DNA of 18,088 nt from Lachnospiraceae bacterium (GTDB lineage: Bacteria; Bacillota; Clostridia; Lachnospirales; Lachnospiraceae): NCBI GenBank assembly GCA_900772845.1, contig CAAGSD010000066.1, positions 1 to 18,088 on the forward strand, in the 5' to 3' direction. The position numbers and the translations under genes are program-made. The stretch's first letter is position 1; each line of letters starts with the position of its first letter. A model generated the notes under the pieces. That model saw only the letters and a list, made by a program, of their open reading frames with translations. It was not told the origin of the DNA and made no database searches. Shown one piece after another: positions 8,202 through 15,291 of this stretch.

Positions 8202-8207
8202 ATTATT

Positions 8208-8816
8208 ATGAAAGTAAAAATGTGCGGTCTCTATCGTCCGGAGGATATTGACTATGCCAATGAAGTGCAGCCGGACTATGTAGGATTTGTATTTTACGAA
8301 AAGAGTCACCGTGCGGTGACAAAGGAGCAGGCAGCCGAATATCGCAAAAAGCTCCTGCCGGGGATCCAGACGGTGGGGGTGTTTGTCAATGAGGATCCGA
8401 AGAATATTATAGAGCTGCTGGAGGAAGGTATTCTGGATGTGGCACAGCTCCACGGGGATGAGACGGAAGAGGATATCCAGTACCTGCAGGCGGTCTGCGG
8501 CAAACCAGTGATCAAGGCGGTCAAGGTAAGAGACCGGTATGATGTGGAAGCCTGGCTGGACAGCAGCGCAGACTATCTGTTATTCGACAACGGAATGGGA
8601 TCGGGGCAGGCGTTTGACTGGAGCGTCCTTGGCGGGATCGATAGGGAATTTTTCCTGGCAGGAGGATTGCAGGCGGAGAATCTCACCGAAGCCATGGAAA
8701 CGGTAAGACCATACGCAGTGGACTTAAGCTCCGGCATCGAGAGCGACCGGAAAAAAGATCCGGAGAAGATGCGCCGGATCATGGAACTGGTAGAACGGTA
8801 TCGCCACCAACTTTGA
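8208..8816 (+). CDS. trpF: Phosphoribosylanthranilate isomerase
   Basis: A 202-residue single-domain barrel that carries out the Amadori rearrangement of phosphoribosylanthranilate, the step between TrpD and TrpC. The catalytic pair is present: C6 in VKMCGLYR and D127 in LLFDNGMGSGQAFDW. QLHGDE, FFLAGGL and VDLSSGIES complete the phosphate-binding signature. It begins 6 bases after the trpC stop. Its ribosome binding site (AAAGG, 8191-8195, inside the end of trpC) is weak and far from the ATG, so translation may depend on coupling to trpC. The stop codon is itself the first base-paired part of the palindrome that follows. Confidence 0.95.
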   Translation: MKVKMCGLYRPEDIDYANEVQPDYVGFVFYEKSHRAVTKEQAAEYRKKLLPGIQTVGVFVNEDPKNIIELLEEGILDVAQLHGDETEEDIQYLQAVCGKPVIKAVKVRDRYDVEAWLDSSADYLLFDNGMGSGQAFDWSVLGGIDREFFLAGGLQAENLTEAMETVRPYAVDLSSGIESDRKKDPEKMRRIMELVERYRHQL

Positions 8817-8900
8817 TGCTCATATCGGGGCGGGTCAAAAGGTCTTTCACCCACCTATGAGCAAGCTCATATGGGCTTAGACCTTTTGACCCTGGCATCA
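8814..8900. repeat. 87-nt imperfect palindrome between trpF and trpB
   Basis: Outer arms TGATGC (8814-8819) and GCATCA (8895-8900) enclose a perfect 14-bp stem, 8832-8845 (GGGTCAAAAGGTCT) with 8879-8892 (AGACCTTTTGACCC). An apical hairpin CCCA/TGGG plus ATGAGC/GCTCAT lies at 8850-8875. The unpaired 5' insert (8820-8831) contains CTCATATCGGG, nearly repeating CTCATATGGG in the apical arm, so GCTCA at 8818-8822 could pair alternatively with TGAGC at 8858-8862. No T-run follows, so it should not terminate the operon. Its size and architecture recall the 4147-4238 element, although the sequences differ. It looks like a REP/MITE-type element that may affect mRNA processing or stability. Confidence 0.75.
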
Positions 8901-8906
8901 GTATAA

Positions 8907-8966
8907 ATGAGAAATTAGAAATCAGAATGAAAATCAGAATGAAAATCAGGAATAAAAATAAGGAAT
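8907..8966 (+). repeat. A-rich 12-bp tandem repeat upstream of trpB
   Basis: The unit AAATCAGAATGA occurs exactly twice (8919-8930 and 8931-8942) and is followed by degenerate units (AAATCAGGAATA, then AAAATAAGGAATA). The purine-rich tract runs into the trpB ribosome binding site (AAAAGAGGA, 8971-8979). It may keep the initiation region unstructured after the strong palindrome upstream. Confidence 0.7.
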
Positions 8967-8986
8967 AAAGAAAAGAGGATGAACAC

Positions 8987-10171
8987 ATGAGCAAAGGACG
9001 TTACGGAATCCACGGAGGACAATATATCTCCGAGACATTGATGAATGAACTGATTCATCTGGAGGAGTGCTATGAGCATTATAAAAAGGATCCGGAATTC
9101 AATGCGGAACTAAATAAGCTGTTGAATGAATATGCCGGTCGCCCCTCTCTGCTGTATTATGCGGAGAAGATGACGAAGGATCTGGGCGGCGCGAAAATCT
9201 ATCTTAAGAGAGAGGATCTGAACCACACCGGTTCTCACAAGATCAACAATGCACTGGGACAGGCACTGCTGGCAAAGAAGATGGGGAAGACCCGTCTGAT
9301 CGCAGAGACAGGTGCCGGACAGCATGGTGTGGCTACCGCAACGGCAGCAGCGTTCCTCGGTATGGAATGCGAAATTTTTATGGGAAAGGAAGATACTGAC
9401 AGACAGGCGTTGAATGTCTATCGTATGGAACTCCTCGGAGCCAAGGTACATCCTGTAACTTCCGGTACCATGACCTTAAAGGATGCCGTTAATGAGACCA
9501 TGAGAGAATGGTCTAACCGTGTGGCGGATACCCATTATGTATTGGGATCCGTTATGGGACCGCATCCTTTTCCTATGATCGTCAGAGATTTTCAGAGTGT
9601 CATCAGTGAAGAAGCAAAAGAGCAGATCCTGAAAGCGGAAGGAAAGCTTCCGGCAGCTGTAGTAGCCTGCGTGGGCGGCGGCAGCAATGCCATGGGTGCA
9701 TTCTATAACTTTATTGAGGATAAAGACGTGGAGCTCATCGGCTGCGAGGCAGCAGGTAAGGGTGTGGATACGGCACTGACCGCAGCTACGATTGCGACAG
9801 GGTCCTTAGGAATCTTCCATGGCATGAAATCCTATTTCTGTCAGGATGAGTACGGACAGATCGCTCCCGTATATTCTATTTCCGCAGGACTGGATTATCC
9901 AGGCATCGGACCGGAGCATGCTTATCTGCATGACATCGGCAGAGCACAGTATGTGCCCATCACGGATGATGAGGCAGTGGATGCTTTTGAATATCTGGCA
10001 AGAACTGAGGGGATCATCTGCGCTATTGAGAGTGCCCATGCGGTAGCACAGGTGCGTAAGATCGCAAAGAATTACAGTCCGGATCAGAGCATTATCGTAT
10101 GTCTGTCCGGAAGAGGTGACAAGGATGTGGCAGCCATTGCGAGATACCGTGGCGTGGATATTCATGACTGA
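8987..10171 (+). CDS. trpB: Tryptophan synthase beta chain
   Basis: A 394-residue PLP enzyme that condenses indole with serine to give tryptophan, working in an alpha2-beta2 complex with TrpA. The Schiff-base lysine is K85 in HTGSHKINNALGQ. E107 lies in AETGAGQHGVA, matching the catalytic glutamate of the family. The phosphate-binding loop GGGSNAMG is at 230-237 and LSGRGDKD is near the C terminus. The length and the presence of the TrpA partner place it with the standard TrpB1 form rather than the stand-alone TrpB2. The ATG at 8987 has a good SD (AAGAGGA) 7 bases upstream. The gap from trpF is 170 bases and is filled by a palindrome and tandem repeats, the largest break inside the operon. 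Confidence 0.97.
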   Translation: MSKGRYGIHGGQYISETLMNELIHLEECYEHYKKDPEFNAELNKLLNEYAGRPSLLYYAEKMTKDLGGAKIYLKREDLNHTGSHKINNALGQALLAKKMGKTRLIAETGAGQHGVATATAAAFLGMECEIFMGKEDTDRQALNVYRMELLGAKVHPVTSGTMTLKDAVNETMREWSNRVADTHYVLGSVMGPHPFPMIVRDFQSVISEEAKEQILKAEGKLPAAVVACVGGGSNAMGAFYNFIEDKDVELIGCEAAGKGVDTALTAATIATGSLGIFHGMKSYFCQDEYGQIAPVYSISAGLDYPGIGPEHAYLHDIGRAQYVPITDDEAVDAFEYLARTEGIICAIESAHAVAQVRKIAKNYSPDQSIIVCLSGRGDKDVAAIARYRGVDIHD

Positions 10172-10218
10172 TGAAATCATTATATGAAATGTAGATAGAA
10201 GAAATGGAGACAGATACG

Positions 10219-11001
10219 ATGAGTAAATTAGAAAAAGTATTTGATACACCGAATAAAAAAGCGTTCATCGGCTTCCTCACTGCAGGAGACCCGGATGCGG
10301 ACAGCACTGTAAAATTCATTTTAGAGATGGAAAAGGCAGGGGCGGATCTTATAGAGATCGGTATCCCCTTTTCCGATCCCACGGCGGAAGGAGTGGTGAT
10401 CCAGGAGGCAAATATCCGTTCTCTTAGCAACGGCATGACCACAGACAGTGTGTTCGAGATCGTGAAGAGAGTGCGGGAGCAGTCAGAGATCCCCCTGGCG
10501 TTTATGACTTATGTGAATCCCGTATTCCATTACGGATATGAGAAATTTTTTACCAAATGTCAGGAACTGGGTATCAGTGCCATCATTATTCCCGATGTGC
10601 CATATGAAGAGAAAGCAGAGGTGGAGGCTCCCGCCAAAGCCCATGGAGTGAAGGTGATCTCCATGATCGCCCCCACTTCCGAGAGCCGTATCCGCCAGAT
10701 CGCATCGGAGGCAGAAGGCTTTATCTATGTGGTAAGTTCCATGGGTGTCACCGGCGTGCGCAGTGAGATCAAGACCGATCTGCCCGCCATCGTGGAAAGC
10801 ATCCGCACTGTGACCGACGTTCCCTGTGCCATCGGCTTCGGCATCAGCACCCCCGAGCAGGCAAAGGCCATGGCAGCCATCTCTGACGGAGCTATCGTGG
10901 GAAGCGCCATCGTGAAGATCATTGCAAAGTACGGTAAAGACGCAGCTCCTTATATCGGGGAATATGTGAAGAGCATGAAAGAGGCCGTAGCGGAAGCGTA
11001 A
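10219..11001 (+). CDS. trpA: Tryptophan synthase alpha chain
   Basis: A 260-residue barrel enzyme that cleaves indole-3-glycerol phosphate to indole and glyceraldehyde 3-phosphate and channels indole to TrpB. The catalytic glutamate is E46 in IEIGIPFSDP. At the position of the E. coli catalytic Asp60 (context PLADGP) this protein has Glu57 (PTAEGV), a conservative acidic replacement, and Val replaces the following proline. Phosphate-binding segments (VVSSMGVTGVR, GFGIS, GAIVGSAIV) are intact. I chose ATG 10219 (MSKLEKVF) because GGAGA (10206-10210) is correctly spaced before it. An in-frame ATG at 10204 would add five residues but has a poorer site. It is the last gene of the operon, followed by a clear terminator. 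Confidence 0.95.
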   Translation: MSKLEKVFDTPNKKAFIGFLTAGDPDADSTVKFILEMEKAGADLIEIGIPFSDPTAEGVVIQEANIRSLSNGMTTDSVFEIVKRVREQSEIPLAFMTYVNPVFHYGYEKFFTKCQELGISAIIIPDVPYEEKAEVEAPAKAHGVKVISMIAPTSESRIRQIASEAEGFIYVVSSMGVTGVRSEIKTDLPAIVESIRTVTDVPCAIGFGISTPEQAKAMAAISDGAIVGSAIVKIIAKYGKDAAPYIGEYVKSMKEAVAEA

Positions 11002-11035
11002 AAAATTGGAAAGAACATAAGAAAATGACAGGAAG

Positions 11036-11067
11036 CCGGAGTGGTCAGAAGACTGCTCCGGTTTTTT
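11036..11067 (+). terminator. Intrinsic terminator of the trp operon
   Basis: CCGGAG (11036-11041) pairs with CTCCGG (11056-11061), with an inner GTC-AGAA-GAC hairpin, followed by six T residues (11062-11067). It lies 34 bases after the trpA stop and marks the end of the operon. Confidence 0.93.
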
Positions 11068-11123
11068 GTGCCTGAAAATATATGTAATTATATAATTCTT
11101 TTTATAAATAATATTTCCATAAC

Positions 11124-11164
11124 TTGACATAATATCAAAGAATAGATATACTATCAATTGATAG
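11124..11164 (+). promoter_or_regulatory. Promoter and overlapping palindromic operator of the toxin-antitoxin module
   Basis: TTGACA (11124-11129) and TATACT (11147-11152) are spaced by 17 bases, a near-perfect sigma-A promoter. A perfect 14-bp palindrome CTATCAATTGATAG (11151-11164) overlaps the end of the -10 box and the start region. This is the usual placement of an operator for autorepression by an antitoxin HTH. Binding by the downstream antitoxin is inferred. Confidence 0.8.
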
Positions 11165-11178
11165 AAAAATAGACGGAG

Positions 11179-11592
11179 GTGTTTTATATATTTCTTAGTG
11201 TACAATCGAAAAAAAGAGAAGTAGTTGCTTTCTTGAAGGAATTAAAAGACTTGTTAGGACAAGATGATTTTGACATAAATACAGACATGATACTGATTCG
11301 AAAGAAAAAACAGGGGAAAGATCAAATATACTCTACTCCATATACAATGTTGGATCTCGACTATGATATAGATGATGTAATTGCCAGATTAAAGGAGCTA
11401 AAACTGGAAGAGTATTCAGAAACGAAGATAGACAGGGATGATGTGAATCCGCCATTATTGTTTGTGTTCGGAAAAGATATAAACAGTAAACTGGTATATG
11501 TGAAGTTAAAAATAAAGGGAGATCAGAGAAAGCATATTTTATGTGTATCGTTTCATTATGCAAAGGAGAGCATGACATTTCCCTATGCATAA
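11179..11592 (+). CDS. Predicted MqsR-like toxin of a type II toxin-antitoxin module
   Basis: A small protein (at most 137 residues), first gene of a two-gene unit with the antitoxin below. The C-terminal part has the strand pattern VYVKLKIK followed by ILCVSFHYA. This resembles the end of the MqsR mRNA-interferase fold (a strand with K, then a V-S-F strand), so I infer an RNase toxin; the match is by pattern, not search. YSTPYTMLDLDYDIDDVIARL and EEYSE are the other recognisable blocks. The start is unclear. The only standard in-frame initiator is the GTG at 11179, whose G is itself the last base of the GGAGG ribosome binding site (11175-11179), so it is badly placed. Correct spacing points to a non-standard ATA at 11188. 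The stop precedes the antitoxin ATG by 29 bases. Confidence 0.7.
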   Translation: MFYIFLSVQSKKREVVAFLKELKDLLGQDDFDINTDMILIRKKKQGKDQIYSTPYTMLDLDYDIDDVIARLKELKLEEYSETKIDRDDVNPPLLFVFGKDINSKLVYVKLKIKGDQRKHILCVSFHYAKESMTFPYA

Positions 11593-11621
11593 ATGTGAAA
11601 TAATACTGGGAGGTAGGAAAA

Positions 11622-12665
11622 ATGGAAAACTCTATATTAATAAGAAAAGTTCATATGAACTGTCCGTTGTGTGATAAAATGCATGAAATCGAAGAAAGAA
11701 AACGTACAACATCTATCACGATAAAGGGAGAAGAAGTATTCTACGAGGAGAGATTTTACTTTTGTGCAAATGCGGATGAAGATGAAAATGAATTTGAAAC
11801 AGCTACAATGACAAATGAGAATCTTTTGAATGCAAGGAATGCATATCGTGTCAAGATGGGACTTCTTACATCAACAGAAATTGTTGCACTAAGAGAAAGC
11901 TATGGTCTGTCACAGGTAGATCTTGCAAAATTGCTAGGTTGGGGAGAAGCAACCATTTCCCGCTATGAAAGTAAGGCAATTCAGGATGAGGCCTATGATA
12001 CCATGCTTCGACTGATAAAGGATAATCCTCTCCAGGCATTAGAGTTTTTAAAGAAGAATGCTGACAAATTTACGATGTCAAAACGTGTAGAAATCAGATC
12101 TCATATAGTGGATAAGCTGGATTCCTACGGAAAAGAATTTCTCACCAGACAAACATTTGAGAGTGAATATGCAAATTTTGAAGAACCTTCGGATTCTAAT
12201 GGATTTACGATGTTAAATATTGATAAGATTGAGGCAATGATTTCCTATATTGCTGAGAAAACAGATAACCTGTTTAAAGTGAAATTGATGAAAATGCTTT
12301 GGTATTCGGATGTGCTGGCTTTTATTGAGAATGGATTTGCAATGACGGGCATGGTATACAGACATGAAGCTATGGGAGCGCTTCCGGTTGGACATTACAG
12401 TTTAATGAATCTGGAGAAACTGAATATTCAGGAAGAAATGAGCTATAACTGTGATACCATGCTTCATATCTACCCGACTGCCAATATGGACTATTCCGTA
12501 TTGACTGACAGAGAAAAGGGCATTCTTGACAAGGTGATTACGAAGTTTAGTGCATACAGAGCAAAAGATATTGTAGAGTATATGCATAAGGAAAAGGCAT
12601 ATACTGAGACAAGACCGGGAGAAATCATCCCGTTTAGTCTGGCAAAAGAAATAAGAAAATTTTAA
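11622..12665 (+). CDS. Antitoxin with zinc-finger-like, HTH and SocA/DUF4065 (Panacea-like) domains
   Basis: A 347-residue protein that is very long for an antitoxin because three parts are joined. Residues 10-50 resemble the YgiT/MqsA zinc finger (C14-P-L-C17 and C48), but the expected fourth cysteine three residues after C48 is A51. Residues about 84-125 are an XRE-type HTH (LRESYGLSQVDLAKLLGWGEATISRYE). Residues about 195-345 (NIDKIEAMISYIAE, LMKMLWYSDVL, GMVYRHEAMGALPVGHY) match the SocA/DUF4065 domain, known as Panacea when it neutralises toxins. A good SD (GGGAGG, 11608-11613) gives it stronger translation than the toxin. I infer that the HTH binds the palindrome in the promoter and that the DUF4065 part or the N terminus neutralises the upstream toxin. 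Confidence 0.85.
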   Translation: MENSILIRKVHMNCPLCDKMHEIEERKRTTSITIKGEEVFYEERFYFCANADEDENEFETATMTNENLLNARNAYRVKMGLLTSTEIVALRESYGLSQVDLAKLLGWGEATISRYESKAIQDEAYDTMLRLIKDNPLQALEFLKKNADKFTMSKRVEIRSHIVDKLDSYGKEFLTRQTFESEYANFEEPSDSNGFTMLNIDKIEAMISYIAEKTDNLFKVKLMKMLWYSDVLAFIENGFAMTGMVYRHEAMGALPVGHYSLMNLEKLNIQEEMSYNCDTMLHIYPTANMDYSVLTDREKGILDKVITKFSAYRAKDIVEYMHKEKAYTETRPGEIIPFSLAKEIRKF

Positions 12666-12669
12666 TTGA

Positions 12670-12693
12670 TTCCATGTGCATTTGTTCATGGAA
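12670..12693. repeat. Short inverted repeat after the antitoxin gene
   Basis: TTCCATG (12670-12676) and CATGGAA (12687-12693) flank a 10-nt loop just after the antitoxin stop. There is no T-run, so termination is doubtful. It could be an operator or mRNA hairpin near the lipoprotein gene. Confidence 0.35.
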
Positions 12694-12737
12694 ATTTGAT
12701 GAAGCAGTATGATAATTACAGGTTGGGGGATTGTAAT

Positions 12738-13757
12738 ATGAAGACAAGCAAAAAATATTGGCAAATGAAAAGCCTGACCGGAGTGATTTTAGCGTGTATA
12801 TTTCTTACAGCCTGCGGCGGAGAAACGCAGGAAGCTGAGAGGAAAAGCACCGTGCAGAAAAGTGAAGCGGTAAGTGCCGACACCATCGAACAAACAGCCG
12901 AACAGACGCAGGAGACAATGCAGGAAGCGGAAGAGTTTGTGCAGACAGATACCATCCTGGAAAATTTGAAGGGGAATAGAGAACCACAGACGATTTTGCA
13001 GGAACTGTCTGAACTTCCATTAAGTATAGAAGAACTGAAGGACTATCCGGTGTATGTGTTAAGTGAGCAATTCGAAGAGCGCAGCGGGGCAGAACTGCTG
13101 ACGGAATTCTATGAGCAGTCCACGCAGGGGAACCCGGCACAATTATTGATGGCAAATTACCTCTATAATGAAAAATGGATCCTTTCTTATGTTGAATTTG
13201 ACGGAAGTACCTATTATATGCTTAGGGGCGATGTGGATGCCGGGACTGCAGAGGAAGACTATAGGGAAATGTATTTTCATTCCCTGAATATTATCGAAAA
13301 GAACGAAATAGAACCGGGAATGTCACTTATCATGATCGTATTTACCGATCAGGAAGATGTTTCCGATGAACAGGCGGAGCAATATGTGAAATGTTCGGAG
13401 GAGGGAAAACGGCCGGATGACATAGAAATATATTATTTCTTAAATCTGAGATACGGTCTTATGAGCGGTGATGATGAACTGAAAATACTGGATGAAGTGG
13501 AGAGAACAGCAGACAGAATGGCTGTGTACCGGATAGCAAAGGATTTCACGAATACATATTTTCAGGAGGAATACACAGACGAAGTTGAGATCATGGGCAT
13601 CAAGGGACTTTCCGGGGTGGATACGGACAGCAAAGGTAACTGTACGGTGGAAGTAGAGTTCCGGCCAGTACAGGAGGACTCATTATCTTATCTGTTTATG
13701 ACGTTTGGATATGATGAGCTGGGATGGACGATCAGCAGTTATGGAGTGGAAAAGTAG
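12738..13757 (+). CDS. Lipoprotein of unknown function
   Basis: A 339-residue predicted lipoprotein. The N terminus has a basic start, a hydrophobic core (LTGVILACIF) and the lipobox LTAC with lipidated C26, followed by GGE. Residues about 40-75 are an acidic Gln/Glu-rich linker (EQTAEQTQETMQEAEEF), and the rest is a soluble, mainly acidic domain I do not recognise. The ATG at 12738 was chosen over an in-frame ATG at 12666 because it gives a proper signal peptide and has GGGGGA 7 bases upstream. The last 96 codons are duplicated, without internal gaps, downstream of the ATPase gene. No strong promoter is visible immediately upstream, so it may be read from the toxin-antitoxin promoter. Confidence 0.8.
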   Translation: MKTSKKYWQMKSLTGVILACIFLTACGGETQEAERKSTVQKSEAVSADTIEQTAEQTQETMQEAEEFVQTDTILENLKGNREPQTILQELSELPLSIEELKDYPVYVLSEQFEERSGAELLTEFYEQSTQGNPAQLLMANYLYNEKWILSYVEFDGSTYYMLRGDVDAGTAEEDYREMYFHSLNIIEKNEIEPGMSLIMIVFTDQEDVSDEQAEQYVKCSEEGKRPDDIEIYYFLNLRYGLMSGDDELKILDEVERTADRMAVYRIAKDFTNTYFQEEYTDEVEIMGIKGLSGVDTDSKGNCTVEVEFRPVQEDSLSYLFMTFGYDELGWTISSYGVEK

Positions 13758-13833
13758 AGAACAGGAGAGAAGACAACTAACGCTGATACGGAAGAAAAAG
13801 ATGAAAAATGCAGAAACTGAAATACGATTCATG

Positions 13834-13862
13834 TTGTATTTTCTCTTTCACTTGCATATAAT
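13834..13862 (+). promoter_or_regulatory. Promoter of the AAA_14/DUF4143 ATPase gene
   Basis: TTGTAT (13834-13839) and a perfect TATAAT (13857-13862) are separated by 17 bases. The predicted start site (about 13869) falls within the first TGTGA-N6-TCACA palindrome. Confidence 0.75.
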
Positions 13863-13942
13863 AAAAATGTGACAGTGATCACACATTTTTTAATAAAAAT
13901 GTGATTGGAATCACAAAAAACACAATAAAAATGTGAGGAAAA
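13860..13942 (+). repeat. 32-bp-period operator-like array upstream of the ATPase gene
   Basis: AATAAAAATGTGA begins at 13860, 13892 and 13924, an exact 32-bp period (about three DNA turns). In the first two units it leads into perfect palindromes TGTGA-N6-TCACA (13868-13883 and 13900-13915). The third has only the left half, TGTGA (13932-13936), overlapping the ribosome binding site GAGGA. The half-site and spacing equal the classic CRP core, but the position downstream of the -10 box would mean repression or a roadblock. The first unit may also fold as a weak hairpin ending in T6, possibly attenuating upstream read-through. Confidence 0.8.
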
Positions 13943-13944
13943 AT

Positions 13945-15291
13945 ATGGAGCGGGTTATTTTACAAAAGTTACTGGAATGGAAAAACTCAGCCTATCGTAA
14001 ACCATTAATATTAAAGGGAGTTCGGCAGGTGGGGAAGACCTGGATTCTGAAAGAATTTGGCAGGCAGTATTATGAAAGCACAGCATATTTTAATTTTGAT
14101 GAGAATGAGGAGTACAGGCAGTTTTTTGAAACGACCAAGGATGTAGAACGTATTTTGCAAAATTTGATGTTAGTCAGTGGACAGAAAATCGTACCGGAAA
14201 AAACACTTATTATCTTTGATGAAGTACAGGATTGCCCGAAAGTCATAAATTCCATGAAGTATTTCTGCGAGAATGCCCCGGAATATCATATTGCCTGTGC
14301 GGGGTCGCTGTTGGGAATAGCATTGGCAAAACCGTCTTCTTTTCCTGTGGGAAAAGTTAATTTTATGCAGATTGATCCGATGACATTTTCAGAATTCTTG
14401 ATTGCCAACGGTGATGAAAATTTTGTAAGATATTTGGAAAGTGTAGATACTATAGAGCCAATTCCTGATGCATTTTTTAATCCGTTGTATGAAAAATTGA
14501 AAATGTATTATGTCACCGGAGGTATGCCGGAATCTGTGCTGATGTGGACAGAGGCAAGAGATGTTACTGCTATGCAGGAAGCTTTATCTGATATTATCGG
14601 CGCCTATGAAAGAGATTTTGCAAAGCACCCTAACACAAGTGAATTTCCTAAAATTTCTATGATCTGGAAATCTATTCCGTCCCAGTTGGCGAGGGAAAAT
14701 AAGAAATTTATTTATAAGGTCGTAAAAGAAGGTGCAAGGGCACGGGAATATGAAGATGCTTTACAATGGCTGGTGGATGCAAGACTGGTTCATAAGATAT
14801 ACCGGTGTTCGGTGCCTGGTCTGCCAATGGCAGCTTATGATGACCTTTCTGCATTTAAGATTTATCTGGTGGATGTAGGAATTCTGCGTAGACTGGCACA
14901 ACTGGCACCGACAGCATTTGGGGAAGGAAATCGTCTGTTTACAGAATTTAAAGGAGCTTTGACAGAGAATTTTGTTTTACAGACGCTGCTTACACAATTT
15001 GAAGTGGTTCCCCGTTACTGGACACAGACAAACCCTCCATATGAAGTGGATTTTCTGATTCAGAGAGAAAATGATATTTTCCCGGTAGAGGTCAAAGCGG
15101 AGTCCAATACTTCCAGCAAAAGCCTGAAGAAATTCAAAGAGTTGTTCCCTGAAAAGGTGAAACTTCGTGTGAGATTTTCATTGGATAATCTGAAACTGGA
15201 TGACGATGTGCTGAACATACCACTATTCATGGCAGACCAGACAGATCGGCTGATTGGACTGGCATTGGAGAACAAATATGGAGAGGGTTAA
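13945..15291 (+). CDS. AAA_14/DUF4143-family ATPase
   Basis: A 448-residue ATP-binding protein. Residues 25-32 form Walker A (GVRQVGKT) and LIIFDEVQ with D92/E93 forms Walker B. CAGSLLG follows as a sensor-like strand, then a winged-helix-like middle. The C-terminal DUF4143 region contains EVDFLI (D369) and FPVEVKA (E382-V-K384), the D...ExK spacing of PD-(D/E)XK nuclease-like folds. Cellular function is unknown for this widespread family, and roles in mobile or defence contexts are speculative. The ATG at 13945 has GAGGA 5 bases upstream; a GTG at 13933 would add four residues. The gene sits between a full lipoprotein gene and a truncated copy of its end, suggesting it arrived by insertion. 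Base composition is AT-richer than the trp genes. Confidence 0.88.
   Translation: MERVILQKLLEWKNSAYRKPLILKGVRQVGKTWILKEFGRQYYESTAYFNFDENEEYRQFFETTKDVERILQNLMLVSGQKIVPEKTLIIFDEVQDCPKVINSMKYFCENAPEYHIACAGSLLGIALAKPSSFPVGKVNFMQIDPMTFSEFLIANGDENFVRYLESVDTIEPIPDAFFNPLYEKLKMYYVTGGMPESVLMWTEARDVTAMQEALSDIIGAYERDFAKHPNTSEFPKISMIWKSIPSQLARENKKFIYKVVKEGARAREYEDALQWLVDARLVHKIYRCSVPGLPMAAYDDLSAFKIYLVDVGILRRLAQLAPTAFGEGNRLFTEFKGALTENFVLQTLLTQFEVVPRYWTQTNPPYEVDFLIQRENDIFPVEVKAESNTSSKSLKKFKELFPEKVKLRVRFSLDNLKLDDDVLNIPLFMADQTDRLIGLALENKYGEG

Noticed and set aside
10204..10218. Alternative trpA start adding five residues
   Set aside because: The second ATG has the better-spaced GGAGA site and matches the usual N-terminal length.
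12666..12737. Longer start for the lipoprotein
   Set aside because: It would place 24 polar residues ahead of the signal peptide, and its start lies one base after the antitoxin stop without an SD.
13860..13942. The 32-bp periodic repeats as a CRISPR array
   Set aside because: Only three short units, palindromic centres inside the units, no spacers of uniform length and no cas genes; an operator array fits better.
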